Origin: an uncultured Oscillospiraceae bacterium
Lineage (GTDB): Bacteria; Bacillota; Clostridia; Oscillospirales; Oscillospiraceae
Direction: 5' to 3'
Assembly (NCBI GenBank): GCA_934636045.1
Contig: CAKTZP010000038.1
Span: 1 to 15,423, forward strand
Length of the DNA stretch: 15,423 bases
Both the position numbers and the translations under genes were made by a program. The notes under the pieces are model-generated. The model made no database searches, was not told the DNA's origin, and was given only the letters and a program-made list of their open reading frames with translations. Below are positions 1 to 8,218 of this stretch, one piece after another. Each line of letters starts with the position of its first letter. Within the stretch, counting starts at the first letter, position 1.

Positions 1-950
1 ACGTAAACCTGACCCTTGAACTTGGTGTGGGGATGGATGGAGCCGGGCTTCGCCAGAACCTGGCCACGCTCGATGCTCTTCTTGTCCACGCCGCGAAGCA
101 GAGCGCCGATGTTGTCGCCGGCTTCTGCGTAGTCGAGCAGCTTGTGGAACATTTCGATGTCGGTAACGACGGTGGACTTCGCCTCGTCCATGAGACCAAC
201 GATCTCAACGGGCTCGTTCTTCTTGATCTGGCCACGCTCGACACGGCCGGTAGCGACGGTGCCGCGGCCGGAGATCGTGAAGACGTCCTCGACAGGCATC
301 AGGAAGGGCTTGTCAGCCATACGGTCAGGAGTGGGGATCCAGGTGTCAACCGCGTCCATGAGCTCCTTGATGCAGGCATACTCGGGGGCGTTGGGGTCGG
401 TAGACTCGGAGATCAGGGCGTTCAGCGCGGAGCCGCGGATGATGGGGGTGTCGTCTCCGGGGAAGCCGTAGAAGTCCAGCGTCTCGCGGACTTCCATCTC
501 GACGAGCTCAAGCAGCTCTTCGTCGTCGACCTGGTCGCACTTGTTGAGGAAGACGAGGACGGAGGGAACGTTAACCTGACGGGCCAGCAGCAGGTGCTCC
601 TTGGTCTGAGCCATGGGGCCGTCGGAAGCGGCGATAACGAGGATCGCGCCGTCCATCTGTGCAGCGCCGGTGATCATGTTCTTGATATAGTCGGCGTGAC
701 CCGGGCAGTCAACGTGAGCGTAGTGACGCTTCTCGGTCTCGTACTCGACGTGAGCGGTATTGATTGTGATACCACGAGCCTTCTCTTCGGGAGCCTTATC
801 GATGTTTGCATAATCGGTGAAGGCAGCGTCGCCGAAGAAGGAGAGGTACTTGGTGATCGCAGCAGTCAGCGTGGTCTTGCCATGGTCGATGTGACCAATG
901 GTGCCGATGTTAACGTGCGGCTTTGTTCTTTCGAATTTCTGCTTTGCCAT
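1..950 (-). CDS. tuf: Elongation factor Tu, 3' end cut by window edge
   Basis: This GTPase delivers aminoacyl-tRNA to the ribosomal A site. About 316 codons are present and the reading frame is still open at position 1. The family is about 400 residues, so roughly the last 80 (end of domain 3) lie outside the window. The start is ATG at 950-948, preceded by AGGAGG. Visible GTPase motifs are GHIDHGKT at about residues 19-26, the RGITI switch at about 60-64, DCPGH at about 81-85 and NKCD at about 136-139. Domain 2 follows with the usual [13 protein letters not shown] stretch. It is the last visible gene of the str operon, about 100 nt after fusA, and has its own promoter candidate in that gap. 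Identity is essentially certain from sequence and context. Confidence 0.98.
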   Translation of the reverse strand, partial: MAKQKFERTKPHVNIGTIGHIDHGKTTLTAAITKYLSFFGDAAFTDYANIDKAPEEKARGITINTAHVEYETEKRHYAHVDCPGHADYIKNMITGAAQMDGAILVIAASDGPMAQTKEHLLLARQVNVPSVLVFLNKCDQVDDEELLELVEMEVRETLDFYGFPGDDTPIIRGSALNALISESTDPNAPEYACIKELMDAVDTWIPTPDRMADKPFLMPVEDVFTISGRGTVATGRVERGQIKKNEPVEIVGLMDEAKSTVVTDIEMFHKLLDYAEAGDNIGALLRGVDKKSIERGQVLAKPGSIHPHTKFKGQVY

Positions 951-1013
951 TGAAAAAATCCTCCTGTTTGATTTATGAATGGTAAATAAAAATTTTTGAA
1001 TCGCTCACCTACC

Positions 1014-1042
1014 ACTATACACTAAAAAATGCATATTGGCAA
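1014..1042 (-). promoter_or_regulatory. Promoter for tuf
   Basis: On the minus strand TTGCCA (1042-1037) is followed after exactly 17 nt by TATAGT (1019-1014), a good sigma-A-type match. It lies in the fusA-tuf gap and would give a leader of about 57 nt before the tuf ATG. Separate tuf transcription on top of operon read-through fits the high demand for EF-Tu. I saw no convincing terminator between fusA and tuf. Confidence 0.7.
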
Positions 1043-1051
1043 GTGGTTTTT

Positions 1052-3130
<2,079 letters not shown>

Positions 3131-3148
3131 TCAGTAACTCCTTTTTTG

Positions 3149-3619
3149 TTACCAGCGGAAATGGGAGAATGCCTTGTTGGCTTCTGCCATCTTGTGGGTA
3201 TCCTCGCGCTTCTTGACAGAGGCGCCGGTATTGTTGCAGGCATCCATGATCTCGCCTGCGAGACGTTCCTTCATGGTCTTTTCGCTGCGCTTACGGGAGT
3301 AAGCGGTGATCCAGCGCAGACCCAGAGTCTGACGGCGTTCGGGGCGAACCTCCAGCGGAACCTGGTAGGTGGCGCCGCCGACACGGCGGGACTTGATTTC
3401 CAGGGAAGGCATGATGTTTTCCATCGCCTGCTGGAAGGCTTCCAGACCGTTCTTGCCGGTCTTCTGCTCAACGATTTCAAATGCGCCGTAGACGACACGC
3501 TGGGCAACGCCCTTCTTGCCGTCGAGCATGACGCTGTTGACGAGCTTAGTTACCAGAGTGGAGTGATAGACAGGATCCGGAAGGACCTCTCTCTTGGGAA
3601 CATTACCTCTTCTGGGCAC
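3149..3619 (-). CDS. rpsG: 30S ribosomal protein S7
   Basis: S7 binds the 3' major domain of 16S rRNA and nucleates assembly of the small-subunit head. The protein is 156 residues, the usual bacterial length, with the conserved LPDPVY start region, [39 protein letters not shown] and a terminal HFRW. I chose the GTG at 3619-3617, giving [12 protein letters not shown]. It aligns with the normal S7 N-terminus and sits 8 nt behind AGGAGG. The upstream ATG at 3637 adds six residues that are encoded by the ribosome binding site itself, so it is unlikely to be used. It lies between rpsL (175-nt gap) and fusA (29-nt-or-less gap). Confidence 0.97.
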   Translation of the reverse strand: MPRRGNVPKREVLPDPVYHSTLVTKLVNSVMLDGKKGVAQRVVYGAFEIVEQKTGKNGLEAFQQAMENIMPSLEIKSRRVGGATYQVPLEVRPERRQTLGLRWITAYSRKRSEKTMKERLAGEIMDACNNTGASVKKREDTHKMAEANKAFSHFRW

Positions 3620-3718
3620 TTTGCTTCCCTCCTTCATAAAATGATTTCATAGGTACTTCGATAGGCTGAACCTACCGTTTTGTGCCTGCCAAGAGTTTCC
3701 CATACATTAAAAAATATA

Positions 3719-3757
3719 TAAAAAACGCATGGCAAGGCGGGGTGCCTTGCTCTTGCC
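3719..3757 (-). promoter_or_regulatory. rpsL-rpsG intercistronic hairpin with T-tracts
   Basis: In the 175-nt gap between rpsL and rpsG the minus strand has GCAAGGC, loop ACCCC, GCCTTGC (3750-3732). Six nt later come a T5 run and a further T6 run. An alternative pairing, GGCAAG (3757-3752) with CTTGCC (3736-3731), would exclude the first hairpin. The spacing to the T-tract is long for a strong terminator, so partial termination, attenuation or an RNA-protein site is more likely. In E. coli the rpsL-rpsG gap carries the S7 repressor site; equivalence here is inference only. The rest of the gap (3620-3718) holds the rpsG ribosome binding site and nothing else I recognise. Confidence 0.4.
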
Positions 3758-3794
3758 GGCGGAAATCGCCCGCAATTCAGGCGTTGGGCTGCGA

Positions 3795-4217
3795 TTACTT
3801 CTTCTTGGCCTTCGGGCGCTTCTGACCGTACTTGGAACGGCTCTGCATACGACCCTGAACACCCTGCGTATCGAGCGTACCACGGATGATGTGGTAACGG
3901 ACGCCGGGGAGGTCCTTCACACGGCCGCCGCGGATCAGCACGACGGAGTGCTCCTGCAGGTTGTGGCCGACACCGGGGATGTAGGCGGAAACCTCGTAGC
4001 CATTGGTCAGGCGAACACGGGCGATCTTACGAAGCGCGGAGTTCGGCTTCTTCGGGGTGGTGGTACGAACTGCGGTGCAGACGCCTCTCTTCTGGGGAGA
4101 TGCAAGATCGGTAGCGCGGTTCTTCAGGGTGTTGAGACCCTTCTGCAGAGCGGGAGCCGTGGACTTGTAGGTGGCCTGCTCTCTGCCTTTTCTGACCAAC
4201 TGATTAAAAGTAGGCAT
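3795..4217 (-). CDS. rpsL: 30S ribosomal protein S12
   Basis: S12 sits at the decoding centre and helps monitor codon-anticodon pairing. It is 140 residues, with the 13-residue N-terminal insertion typical of Firmicutes-type S12. Conserved blocks are SPQKRGVCT (about 40-48), [13 protein letters not shown] (about 52-64), [26 protein letters not shown] (about 84-109, read in parts) and a basic tail ending in KAKKK. The lysines corresponding to the classic streptomycin-resistance positions (K56/K57 and K101 here) are wild type. The ATG start at 4217 has AAAGGAG six nt upstream. It follows rplGB and precedes rpsG in the canonical str order. Confidence 0.98.
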   Translation of the reverse strand: MPTFNQLVRKGREQATYKSTAPALQKGLNTLKNRATDLASPQKRGVCTAVRTTTPKKPNSALRKIARVRLTNGYEVSAYIPGVGHNLQEHSVVLIRGGRVKDLPGVRYHIIRGTLDTQGVQGRMQSRSKYGQKRPKAKKK

Positions 4218-4267
4218 GTTGTTCTCCTTTCTTTTGAATTCCGCTTTTTACAGCGTTTATATTATCC

Positions 4268-4290
4268 CGGAATATTGTTAAAATATTCCG
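4268..4290. repeat. 9-bp perfect inverted repeat in rplGB-rpsL gap
   Basis: CGGAATATT and AATATTCCG form perfect arms around a 5-nt loop, midway in the 89-nt gap between the rplGB stop and the rpsL ATG. There is no T-run on the minus strand after it, so it is not a standard terminator. It could be an mRNA processing or stability hairpin or a protein site; the sequence does not decide. Confidence 0.55.
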
Positions 4291-4306
4291 TTGGATACCA
4301 AAATTA

Positions 4307-4546
4307 TCAAATCATCGCCGCAGCGGCGGCGGGAACCGGGATACTGCAAGCTGCCCCGAGCTGCTGCATCGTCGCAACAAACACTACGGTAACGTCGCTC
4401 TCTCGGCACTGGCGGACGATCGGCTCCGTCAGCAGTGGGTCTGCGTCCTCGGCGATGAACACGGTCTTCGCCTTGCCCACAGCTAATGCCTTGCGCAGCT
4501 GCTTGATCCCGACCACCTTCTCGGCGGTCTTTAGCTCATCAAGCAC
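4307..4546 (-). CDS. rplGB: Ribosomal L7Ae-like protein (YbxF/RplGB)
   Basis: This is a small L7Ae/L30e-family RNA-binding protein; members bind kink-turn RNA, and the Bacillus homologue sits at the head of the str genes. From the GTG at 4546 it is 79 residues, starting VLDELKTAEKVVGIKQ. The hallmark AEDADP segment and the C-terminal LGAACSIPV region match the family. The GTG at 4558 is also in frame but overlaps the GGAGGTG ribosome binding site (4564-4558), so 4546 is the better start and aligns with the B. subtilis N-terminus as I remember it. The C-terminus is alanine-rich (AAAAAMI). It is the first gene of this operon, behind a consensus promoter. Confidence 0.9.
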   Translation of the reverse strand: MLDELKTAEKVVGIKQLRKALAVGKAKTVFIAEDADPLLTEPIVRQCRESDVTVVFVATMQQLGAACSIPVPAAAAAMI

Positions 4547-4599
4547 GATGAAAATCACACCTCCGGCATTGCCAGAAATCTATGCTCACGCGATTAAAG

Positions 4600-4628
4600 A
4601 TTATAGCAGAATTCACGAAAACTGTCAA
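4600..4628 (-). promoter_or_regulatory. Consensus promoter of the str operon
   Basis: The minus strand carries TTGACA (4628-4623), a 17-nt spacer, then TATAAT (4605-4600), with TGC just before the -10 box (extended -10). All 12 bases match consensus and the spacing is ideal. Predicted transcription starts near 4593, about 47 nt before the rplGB GTG. A perfect promoter suits ribosomal protein and elongation factor genes. Confidence 0.92.
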
Positions 4629-4680
4629 TCATTTTTGAGCGTTTTGACAAAATTTTTTTGCTTTTTCCCATACTTTCCGC

Positions 4681-4713
4681 AAAAAACGGCAGCCCGCGCA
4701 CCGCGAGCCGCCG
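4681..4713 (-). terminator. Intrinsic terminator of the sigma/anti-sigma operon
   Basis: On the minus strand CGGCGGCTCGCG and CGCGGGCTGCCG pair over 12 bp with two G-T wobbles around a GTG loop, followed directly by T6 (4686-4681). It lies about 90 nt past the stop at 4805 and insulates the str operon promoter from upstream transcription. Confidence 0.9.
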
Positions 4714-4804
4714 CTTCCTGCTCTGCATTCCGTTCGTATGGATCGATGCCCGCGTCATCCCGTGTATAGGCAGCCTCGACGGACGAATCCTGTCATCGCG
4801 CCGT

Positions 4805-6165
4805 TCAGCTGTTAAACCAGCCGGTATAGGTCGGCATATTCGTAATATACTCTGCGGCAATCGCAGGAACGTAGTATACGCCGTAGCTCTTCAAGCCAAG
4901 CTCTGCGCCGCAATTCGACTTATCTGGCAGGCGCACATCGAAGCGATAATACGGCAGCAGCACCTCCTCCAGTGCTCCAATGCGGTAGATCAGCTCCACA
5001 TGCTCGACCGTTTCAGCCGTCGGTGCGGGATAATCCGGCGGAACGCTGCTCTGGCCACAGCCCGAAAGCAGCAGCTCCTTTGCCTCCTCCGCAGAGATGA
5101 TCGGATAATCGCCCAGCTTCTCCGCCAAAAGCAGCCCGTCGCCCAGCACGATACGCCGCAAGGCGCCCGCCCCGCTTTTTTCGGAAGCATCGCCGGAATG
5201 CTCATCCGGGATAAATCGTACCCTACGGAAATTATAGTTCAAAATGACCTCCTCCGCCGTCCCCGCATCGTCGTAAACCTCATAGCTGCGGTAGAACTCT
5301 CCATCGATGTTATAGTCGCCGTAGGTTACGGCGACCGGCTGCACAAGACCAAGCACATCAGCATATTGCTCCGTCAGATATGCCAGCGTTTTCCCTGCTT
5401 CCTCGTCCGTCGTGGAGCTGTTCGTAAATCGGTAGCCCTCCGGAAGCATCGCTCGCTTCCTTGAAGGCTCAAGGCTGACGCCGCCACTTGCCGCAGCGCG
5501 CAGCACGCCCCCGTCGGTCTGCGCCTCTACCCAAACCGCCTTTCGCTCCGTTCGCGGGTCATGAAGTTTTACATATACATTCTCCCATTTTGTTTCCGTG
5601 GAAAGAATCGTCAAGCCAAACGCGTTGGCATATCGCTCCAACCGCTCCCTCATTTTCTCCTCCGTCAAGCCGATCGGCACACCTGCGCGGGAAGGATCGT
5701 AAGCGCCGTTGCGATATACTGGCAGCGTTGTCAGCTCCATATCGGGCGACCACGGGTTTCCCCTTCGGTACTCGGAAATGTCATAGACTGCGAAGCCCTC
5801 GAAGCCAAAGCCCGCGTACAGGTCGGGGATCGTGATCTTCTCCAAGCTGACGGTATCGGAGTTCCGTTCGGTCGTTGCTTCGGTCTCCCGCTCGGACGGC
5901 TTCTCCGTTTTCGGCTCGGTCGGCGCATCACTTTCCCGCTCCGACTCCGACGGCGCCGTGGTGCCCAAATGGATCGGCTCGGACGGCTGCGGCTCTCCCG
6001 CTGCGGCACGACCGCAACCACAATGGCTGCTGCAACACACAGGCAGGCGGCGACCGCGCCCCATTTGAGCCACGCGGCGCGCTTCTTTTTCGGCACCTTG
6101 TCCGCCGCCTCCACATAGGCGGGATCGATCAGCTCCATTTTCTCCAAAAAATCGTTTCCGTTCAT
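4805..6165 (-). pseudogene. Membrane-anchored anti-sigma-like protein, frameshifted
   Basis: The ATG at 6165 overlaps the sigma gene stop (ATGA). The first frame gives MNGNDFLEKMELIDPAY, a KKKR stretch and one transmembrane helix at about residues 33-53 (WLKWGAVAACLCVAAAIVVAV), then turns into arginine-rich nonsense and stops near 5731. The coherent remainder lies in another frame from about 6010 down to 4805: a Ser/Thr/Glu/Pro-rich linker, then an extracytoplasmic domain of about 360 residues with TIPDLYAGFGFEGFAVYD and a C-terminal YYVPAIAAEY. Joining the frames needs one extra base after the helix; the GGG run at 5999-5997 is a plausible site. An intact protein would be about 453 residues. 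Position and topology suggest it holds the sigma factor at the membrane and senses something outside. I do not recognise the ectodomain. It may be a real mutation or a sequencing error. A GTG at 6073 could start only the second frame but would lose the helix. Confidence 0.75.
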
Positions 6166-6722
6166 AGCGTATAGCCCTCCGTTTCCAGCTGCTTCCGCAG
6201 TCGCTCGCGGCAGCGAAAGAGCACCGTTTTTACCTTACTTTCAGAGATCGCGAAGCGCCCGGAGATCGCGGCGACGGAATCCAAATACCAATACCGCCGA
6301 ACAAAAATATCCCGTTTTTCCTCACTCAGCGCACCCAGAAAGCGGTTTAGCTCCTCGCCCAGTGCAAGCCCCTCGACGCGGCGCTGCACATCCTCCGACG
6401 AGGGAATGCATTGCTCCAGCTCGGCGCTCAGCTCGCAAAGATATGCGCTGCGCTTCAGGCGGCTGCGGTCGCGGCAGCAGTTGAGGGAAAGGTGGCGGGT
6501 GATGCGGGCAAGAAACGCAAACAGATGCGTTCTCGGCTCATGCGGCGGGATGGAGCTCCATGCTTCCATATAGGTGTCGTTTTCGCACTCCTCGGCGGTC
6601 TGTCTGTCCGCAACAATCCGATACGACAGCGCCCGCAGACGGCTGCCGTACTTTTCTGCGGTTTGCTTGATAGCGTCCTCGCTGCGTCGCAAATACAGCG
6701 CGACGATTTTGCTGTCCTCCAA
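6162..6722 (-). CDS. ECF-like RNA polymerase sigma factor (sigma-70 family)
   Basis: This is a 186-residue alternative sigma factor that would direct RNA polymerase to a small regulon. Region 2 spans about residues 23-90, with the DRQTAEECENDTYMEAW stretch typical of sigma-2. Region 4 spans about 125-178, with EEKRDIFVRRYWY and the helix-turn-helix SESKVKTVLFRCRERLRK. The start is probably the TTG at 6722 (read as Met-Glu-Asp-Ser-Lys), 9 nt behind AGGAG; the following KIVALYLRRSEDAI matches related Clostridia sigma factors as I know them. It overlaps the anti-sigma-like gene by 4 nt, so the pair is translationally coupled, the usual layout for a sigma factor and its inhibitor. If that inhibitor is truly broken, the sigma factor may be unrestrained. 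The signal and target promoters are unknown. Confidence 0.9.
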   Translation of the reverse strand: MEDSKIVALYLRRSEDAIKQTAEKYGSRLRALSYRIVADRQTAEECENDTYMEAWSSIPPHEPRTHLFAFLARITRHLSLNCCRDRSRLKRSAYLCELSAELEQCIPSSEDVQRRVEGLALGEELNRFLGALSEEKRDIFVRRYWYLDSVAAISGRFAISESKVKTVLFRCRERLRKQLETEGYTL

Positions 6723-6752
6723 AACGCTCCGCTCCTTTCTTCCTGTTTGATT

Positions 6753-6767
6753 TGAAAGGTCCTTTCA
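6753..6767. promoter_or_regulatory. 15-nt palindrome in the sigma gene leader
   Basis: TGAAAGG and CCTTTCA are perfect 7-bp arms around a single central base, 31 nt upstream of the TTG start. Such a compact near-continuous palindrome looks like a protein site rather than an RNA hairpin. Operator function is inference. Confidence 0.4.
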
Positions 6768-6804
6768 CCCTGTTAAGCACCGTTTTCGATATGGCGGTTA
6801 CACT

Positions 6805-6826
6805 TTTATGAAAAATATTTCATAAA
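6805..6826. promoter_or_regulatory. 22-nt inverted repeat upstream of the sigma gene
   Basis: TTTATGAAA and TTTCATAAA are perfect 9-bp arms separated by 4 nt, about 83 nt upstream of the sigma gene start. It is AT-rich in a GC-rich background and has operator-like dimensions. I could not fix a promoter here with confidence. The adjoining stretch to 6893 holds nothing else I recognise. Confidence 0.5.
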
Positions 6827-6893
6827 TATCCCAGTATTTTGACGTAAAAAACGGGTGCTCGTTCCACAGCCTGCCATTTTTTCGATTTCAATG

Positions 6894-7152
6894 CACTCCC
6901 GTCCACCACCCGTAGGGGCCGATGCCCACATCGGCCCGCCGGAGGCACCGTCGCGCATCGTTCATAGGGCGGGGTCCCCTGACCCCGCCGCTCGCAGGGC
7001 GTGACATCCTCCACGCAATGTAGGGGTCGGCGTCCTCGACGACCCGCACGCAGACACTCCCGTCCACCACCCGTAGGGGTCGATGCCCGCATCGACCCGC
7101 CGGAGGCACCGTCGAGCATCGTCCGTAGGGCGGGGTCCCCTGACCCCGCCGC
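6894..7152. repeat. Tandem 98-bp repeat built of 27-bp GTAGGG hairpin modules
   Basis: Two 98-bp copies (6894-6991 and 7055-7152) lie 161 nt apart and differ at six positions by my count. Each contains two 27-bp hairpin modules, and a fifth sits between them. Module positions are 6912-6938, 6964-6990, 7020-7046, 7073-7099 and 7125-7151. Four begin GTAGGG (the second ATAGGG), and all form a hairpin and end in CCG. The cluster fills the gene-free gap between the sigma gene and the pdaA terminator. Open frames read through it are repeat artefacts. I recall similar hairpins scattered in gut Clostridia genomes but cannot name the family with certainty. Confidence 0.88.
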
Positions 7153-7178
7153 AATCGGCGCAAGCTTTCGGTCTAAAC

Positions 7179-7205
7179 AAAAAGGCACCCGGCTTCCCGG
7201 ATGCC
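7179..7205 (-). terminator. Intrinsic terminator of pdaA
   Basis: The minus strand has GGCATCCGG, loop GAAG, CCGGGTGCC (9-bp stem with one G-T pair), then T5. It starts 9 nt beyond the pdaA TAA at 7216-7214. Confidence 0.9.
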
Positions 7206-7213
7206 CATGATTT

Positions 7214-8008
7214 TTATTGCTGCCCCGCAAACAAATGCTCCAGCGTATCAAAATGATAGCCCAGCGCCTCCCAGCGGGTCAGCAGATCGTCCAGAATCGC
7301 CGCGTTGGTTTTCGAGGTGCTGTGCAGCAGGACGACCGCGCCGTCGTGGATGCGGGGGATGAGCTTGGAGAAGGCCTGCTCCGACGTCGGCTGCTGGTCG
7401 TTCAGCCAGTCGACGTAGGCAAGGCTCCAGAACACCGTGTGATATCCCAGCTGCTGCGCCATTTTGAGGTTTTCCTCGGAGTAAATGCCCTGCGGCGGGC
7501 GGTAGAGCTTCTGCATCGTCTGTCCGGTCGCCGCAGTGTAAAGTGCCTCCAAGTCCTCCAGCTCCTTCCGAAAGCTGTCCATGTCGCCGATTTTTGACAT
7601 GTCATAGTGATGGTAGGTATGGTTCCCGACCGTGTGTCCCTCGTCGACCATGCGCCGCACCAGCTCCGGATTCTGCTCGATGTAATTGCCCACAAGGAAA
7701 AACGCCGCGCTGACGTTGTGCTGCTTCAGCACGTCCAGAATTTGCGCCGTGCAGCCGTTTTCATAGCCGGAATCGAAGGTCAGATAGATGACCTTCTGCG
7801 ACGTGTCGCCCAAGTAGGCCGCGCCGTACTGCCGCAGCGCGTCGCTCGACGCGTTGCCCACCGGCGGCTGTCCCTCGGTCTGAAAGCTCAGCCCCCATGA
7901 GCCCGTCGGCAGCGCCCGTTCCTGTTTTCCGGCGGCTATCCCAACCAAAACTGCCAATGCCAACAAAACCGTCAGCATTGGCAGATTGCGCCGCACAAAT
8001 TTCCGCAT
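7214..8008 (-). CDS. pdaA: PdaA-type polysaccharide deacetylase (delta-lactam de-N-acetylase)
   Basis: This is a carbohydrate esterase family 4 enzyme. In B. subtilis, PdaA removes the N-acetyl group from muramic acid stripped of its peptide, a step toward muramic delta-lactam in spore cortex. From the ATG at 8008 (behind GAGGTGA) it has 264 residues. An N-terminal signal anchor spans about residues 9-27. The catalytic domain carries TFDSGYEN (77-84), GNHTYHHYD (128-136; metal-binding H130 and H134), RPPQG (170-174), VFWSLAYVDW (192-201) and LLHSTSK (227-233). The YEN and RPPQGIYSE forms match PdaA better than generic deacetylases. A serine stands where many family members have the second metal-binding Asp; PdaA itself also departs there, as I recall. 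In-frame codons upstream of 8008 run into the inverted repeats and are probably untranslated. It suggests a spore-forming ancestry. Confidence 0.9.
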   Translation of the reverse strand: MRKFVRRNLPMLTVLLALAVLVGIAAGKQERALPTGSWGLSFQTEGQPPVGNASSDALRQYGAAYLGDTSQKVIYLTFDSGYENGCTAQILDVLKQHNVSAAFFLVGNYIEQNPELVRRMVDEGHTVGNHTYHHYDMSKIGDMDSFRKELEDLEALYTAATGQTMQKLYRPPQGIYSEENLKMAQQLGYHTVFWSLAYVDWLNDQQPTSEQAFSKLIPRIHDGAVVLLHSTSKTNAAILDDLLTRWEALGYHFDTLEHLFAGQQ

Positions 8009-8052
8009 TGCCCTCACCTCGGTGAAGCCTATGCGGCTCGTCCGGCCGTTAT

Positions 8053-8098
8053 GTCCGCTTGTCAAAAAAGTCCTCACGGACTTTCCTGACAAGCGGAC
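8053..8098. repeat. Nested inverted repeat upstream of pdaA
   Basis: GTCCGCTTGTCA (8053-8064) and TGACAAGCGGAC (8087-8098) are perfect 12-bp arms. Inside them is a second hairpin, AAAGTCC (8067-8073) with GGACTTT (8078-8084). On the minus strand the inner hairpin runs straight into T6, so it could act as a short terminator for the der-gtrA transcript, competing with the outer stem. It lies 45 nt before the pdaA start. Confidence 0.65.
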
Positions 8099-8100
8099 TT

Positions 8101-8143
8101 CAAAATTGCAAAATAGAATAAGGAAAATTATTTTGCAATTTTG
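8101..8143. repeat. 15-bp perfect AT-rich inverted repeat
   Basis: CAAAATTGCAAAATA (8101-8115) and TATTTTGCAATTTTG (8129-8143) are perfect 15-bp arms around a 13-nt centre, starting 2 nt after the previous repeat. On the minus strand TTGCAA, 17 nt, TATTTT could be a weak promoter for pdaA; I rate that possibility low. Confidence 0.65.
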
Positions 8144-8167
8144 CCCGCTGCGGCGGGGTTATTGAAC

Positions 8168-8198
8168 GTGAAAGGGAACCCTGACGGTTCCCTTTCAC
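8168..8198. repeat. 13-bp perfect inverted repeat after gtrA
   Basis: GTGAAAGGGAACC (8168-8180) and GGTTCCCTTTCAC (8186-8198) are perfect 13-bp arms with a 5-nt loop, 20 nt past the gtrA stop. Neither strand has a clear T-run directly after the stem, so it is not a standard terminator; it could protect the 3' end of the der-gtrA mRNA. Confidence 0.65.
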
Positions 8199-8218
8199 AC
8201 TTTTCCTCCCTCCGAAAA

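Noticed and set aside
27..953. Plus-strand open frame opposite tuf
   Set aside because: It is the antisense shadow of EF-Tu; no ribosome binding site or family match.
4658..5464. Plus-strand open frame opposite the anti-sigma-like ectodomain
   Set aside because: It crosses a strong minus-strand terminator and the ectodomain gene, with no family features.
5985..6020. Programmed ribosomal frameshift in the anti-sigma-like gene
   Set aside because: No X XXY YYZ slippery sequence or downstream stimulator was seen around the switch point; a mutation or sequencing error is simpler.
6770..6804. ECF-type autoregulated promoter (TGTAACC followed by CGGT) before the sigma gene
   Set aside because: The spacing between the two boxes is about 13 nt, too short for ECF promoters, and the -10 match is poor.
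6894..7152. CRISPR array
   Set aside because: Only two long copies, self-complementary modules of fixed 27 bp, linkers conserved rather than unique, and no cas genes.
6820..7251. Minus-strand open frames encoding repeated GWWTGV-like peptides
   Set aside because: They are translations of the hairpin repeat cluster in three frames. The periodicity comes from the DNA repeat, and they run across the pdaA terminator.
8053..8065. TTGACA on the minus strand as the -35 box of a pdaA promoter
   Set aside because: The position 17 nt downstream reads GACGAG, with no acceptable -10 box nearby; the bases belong to an inverted-repeat arm.
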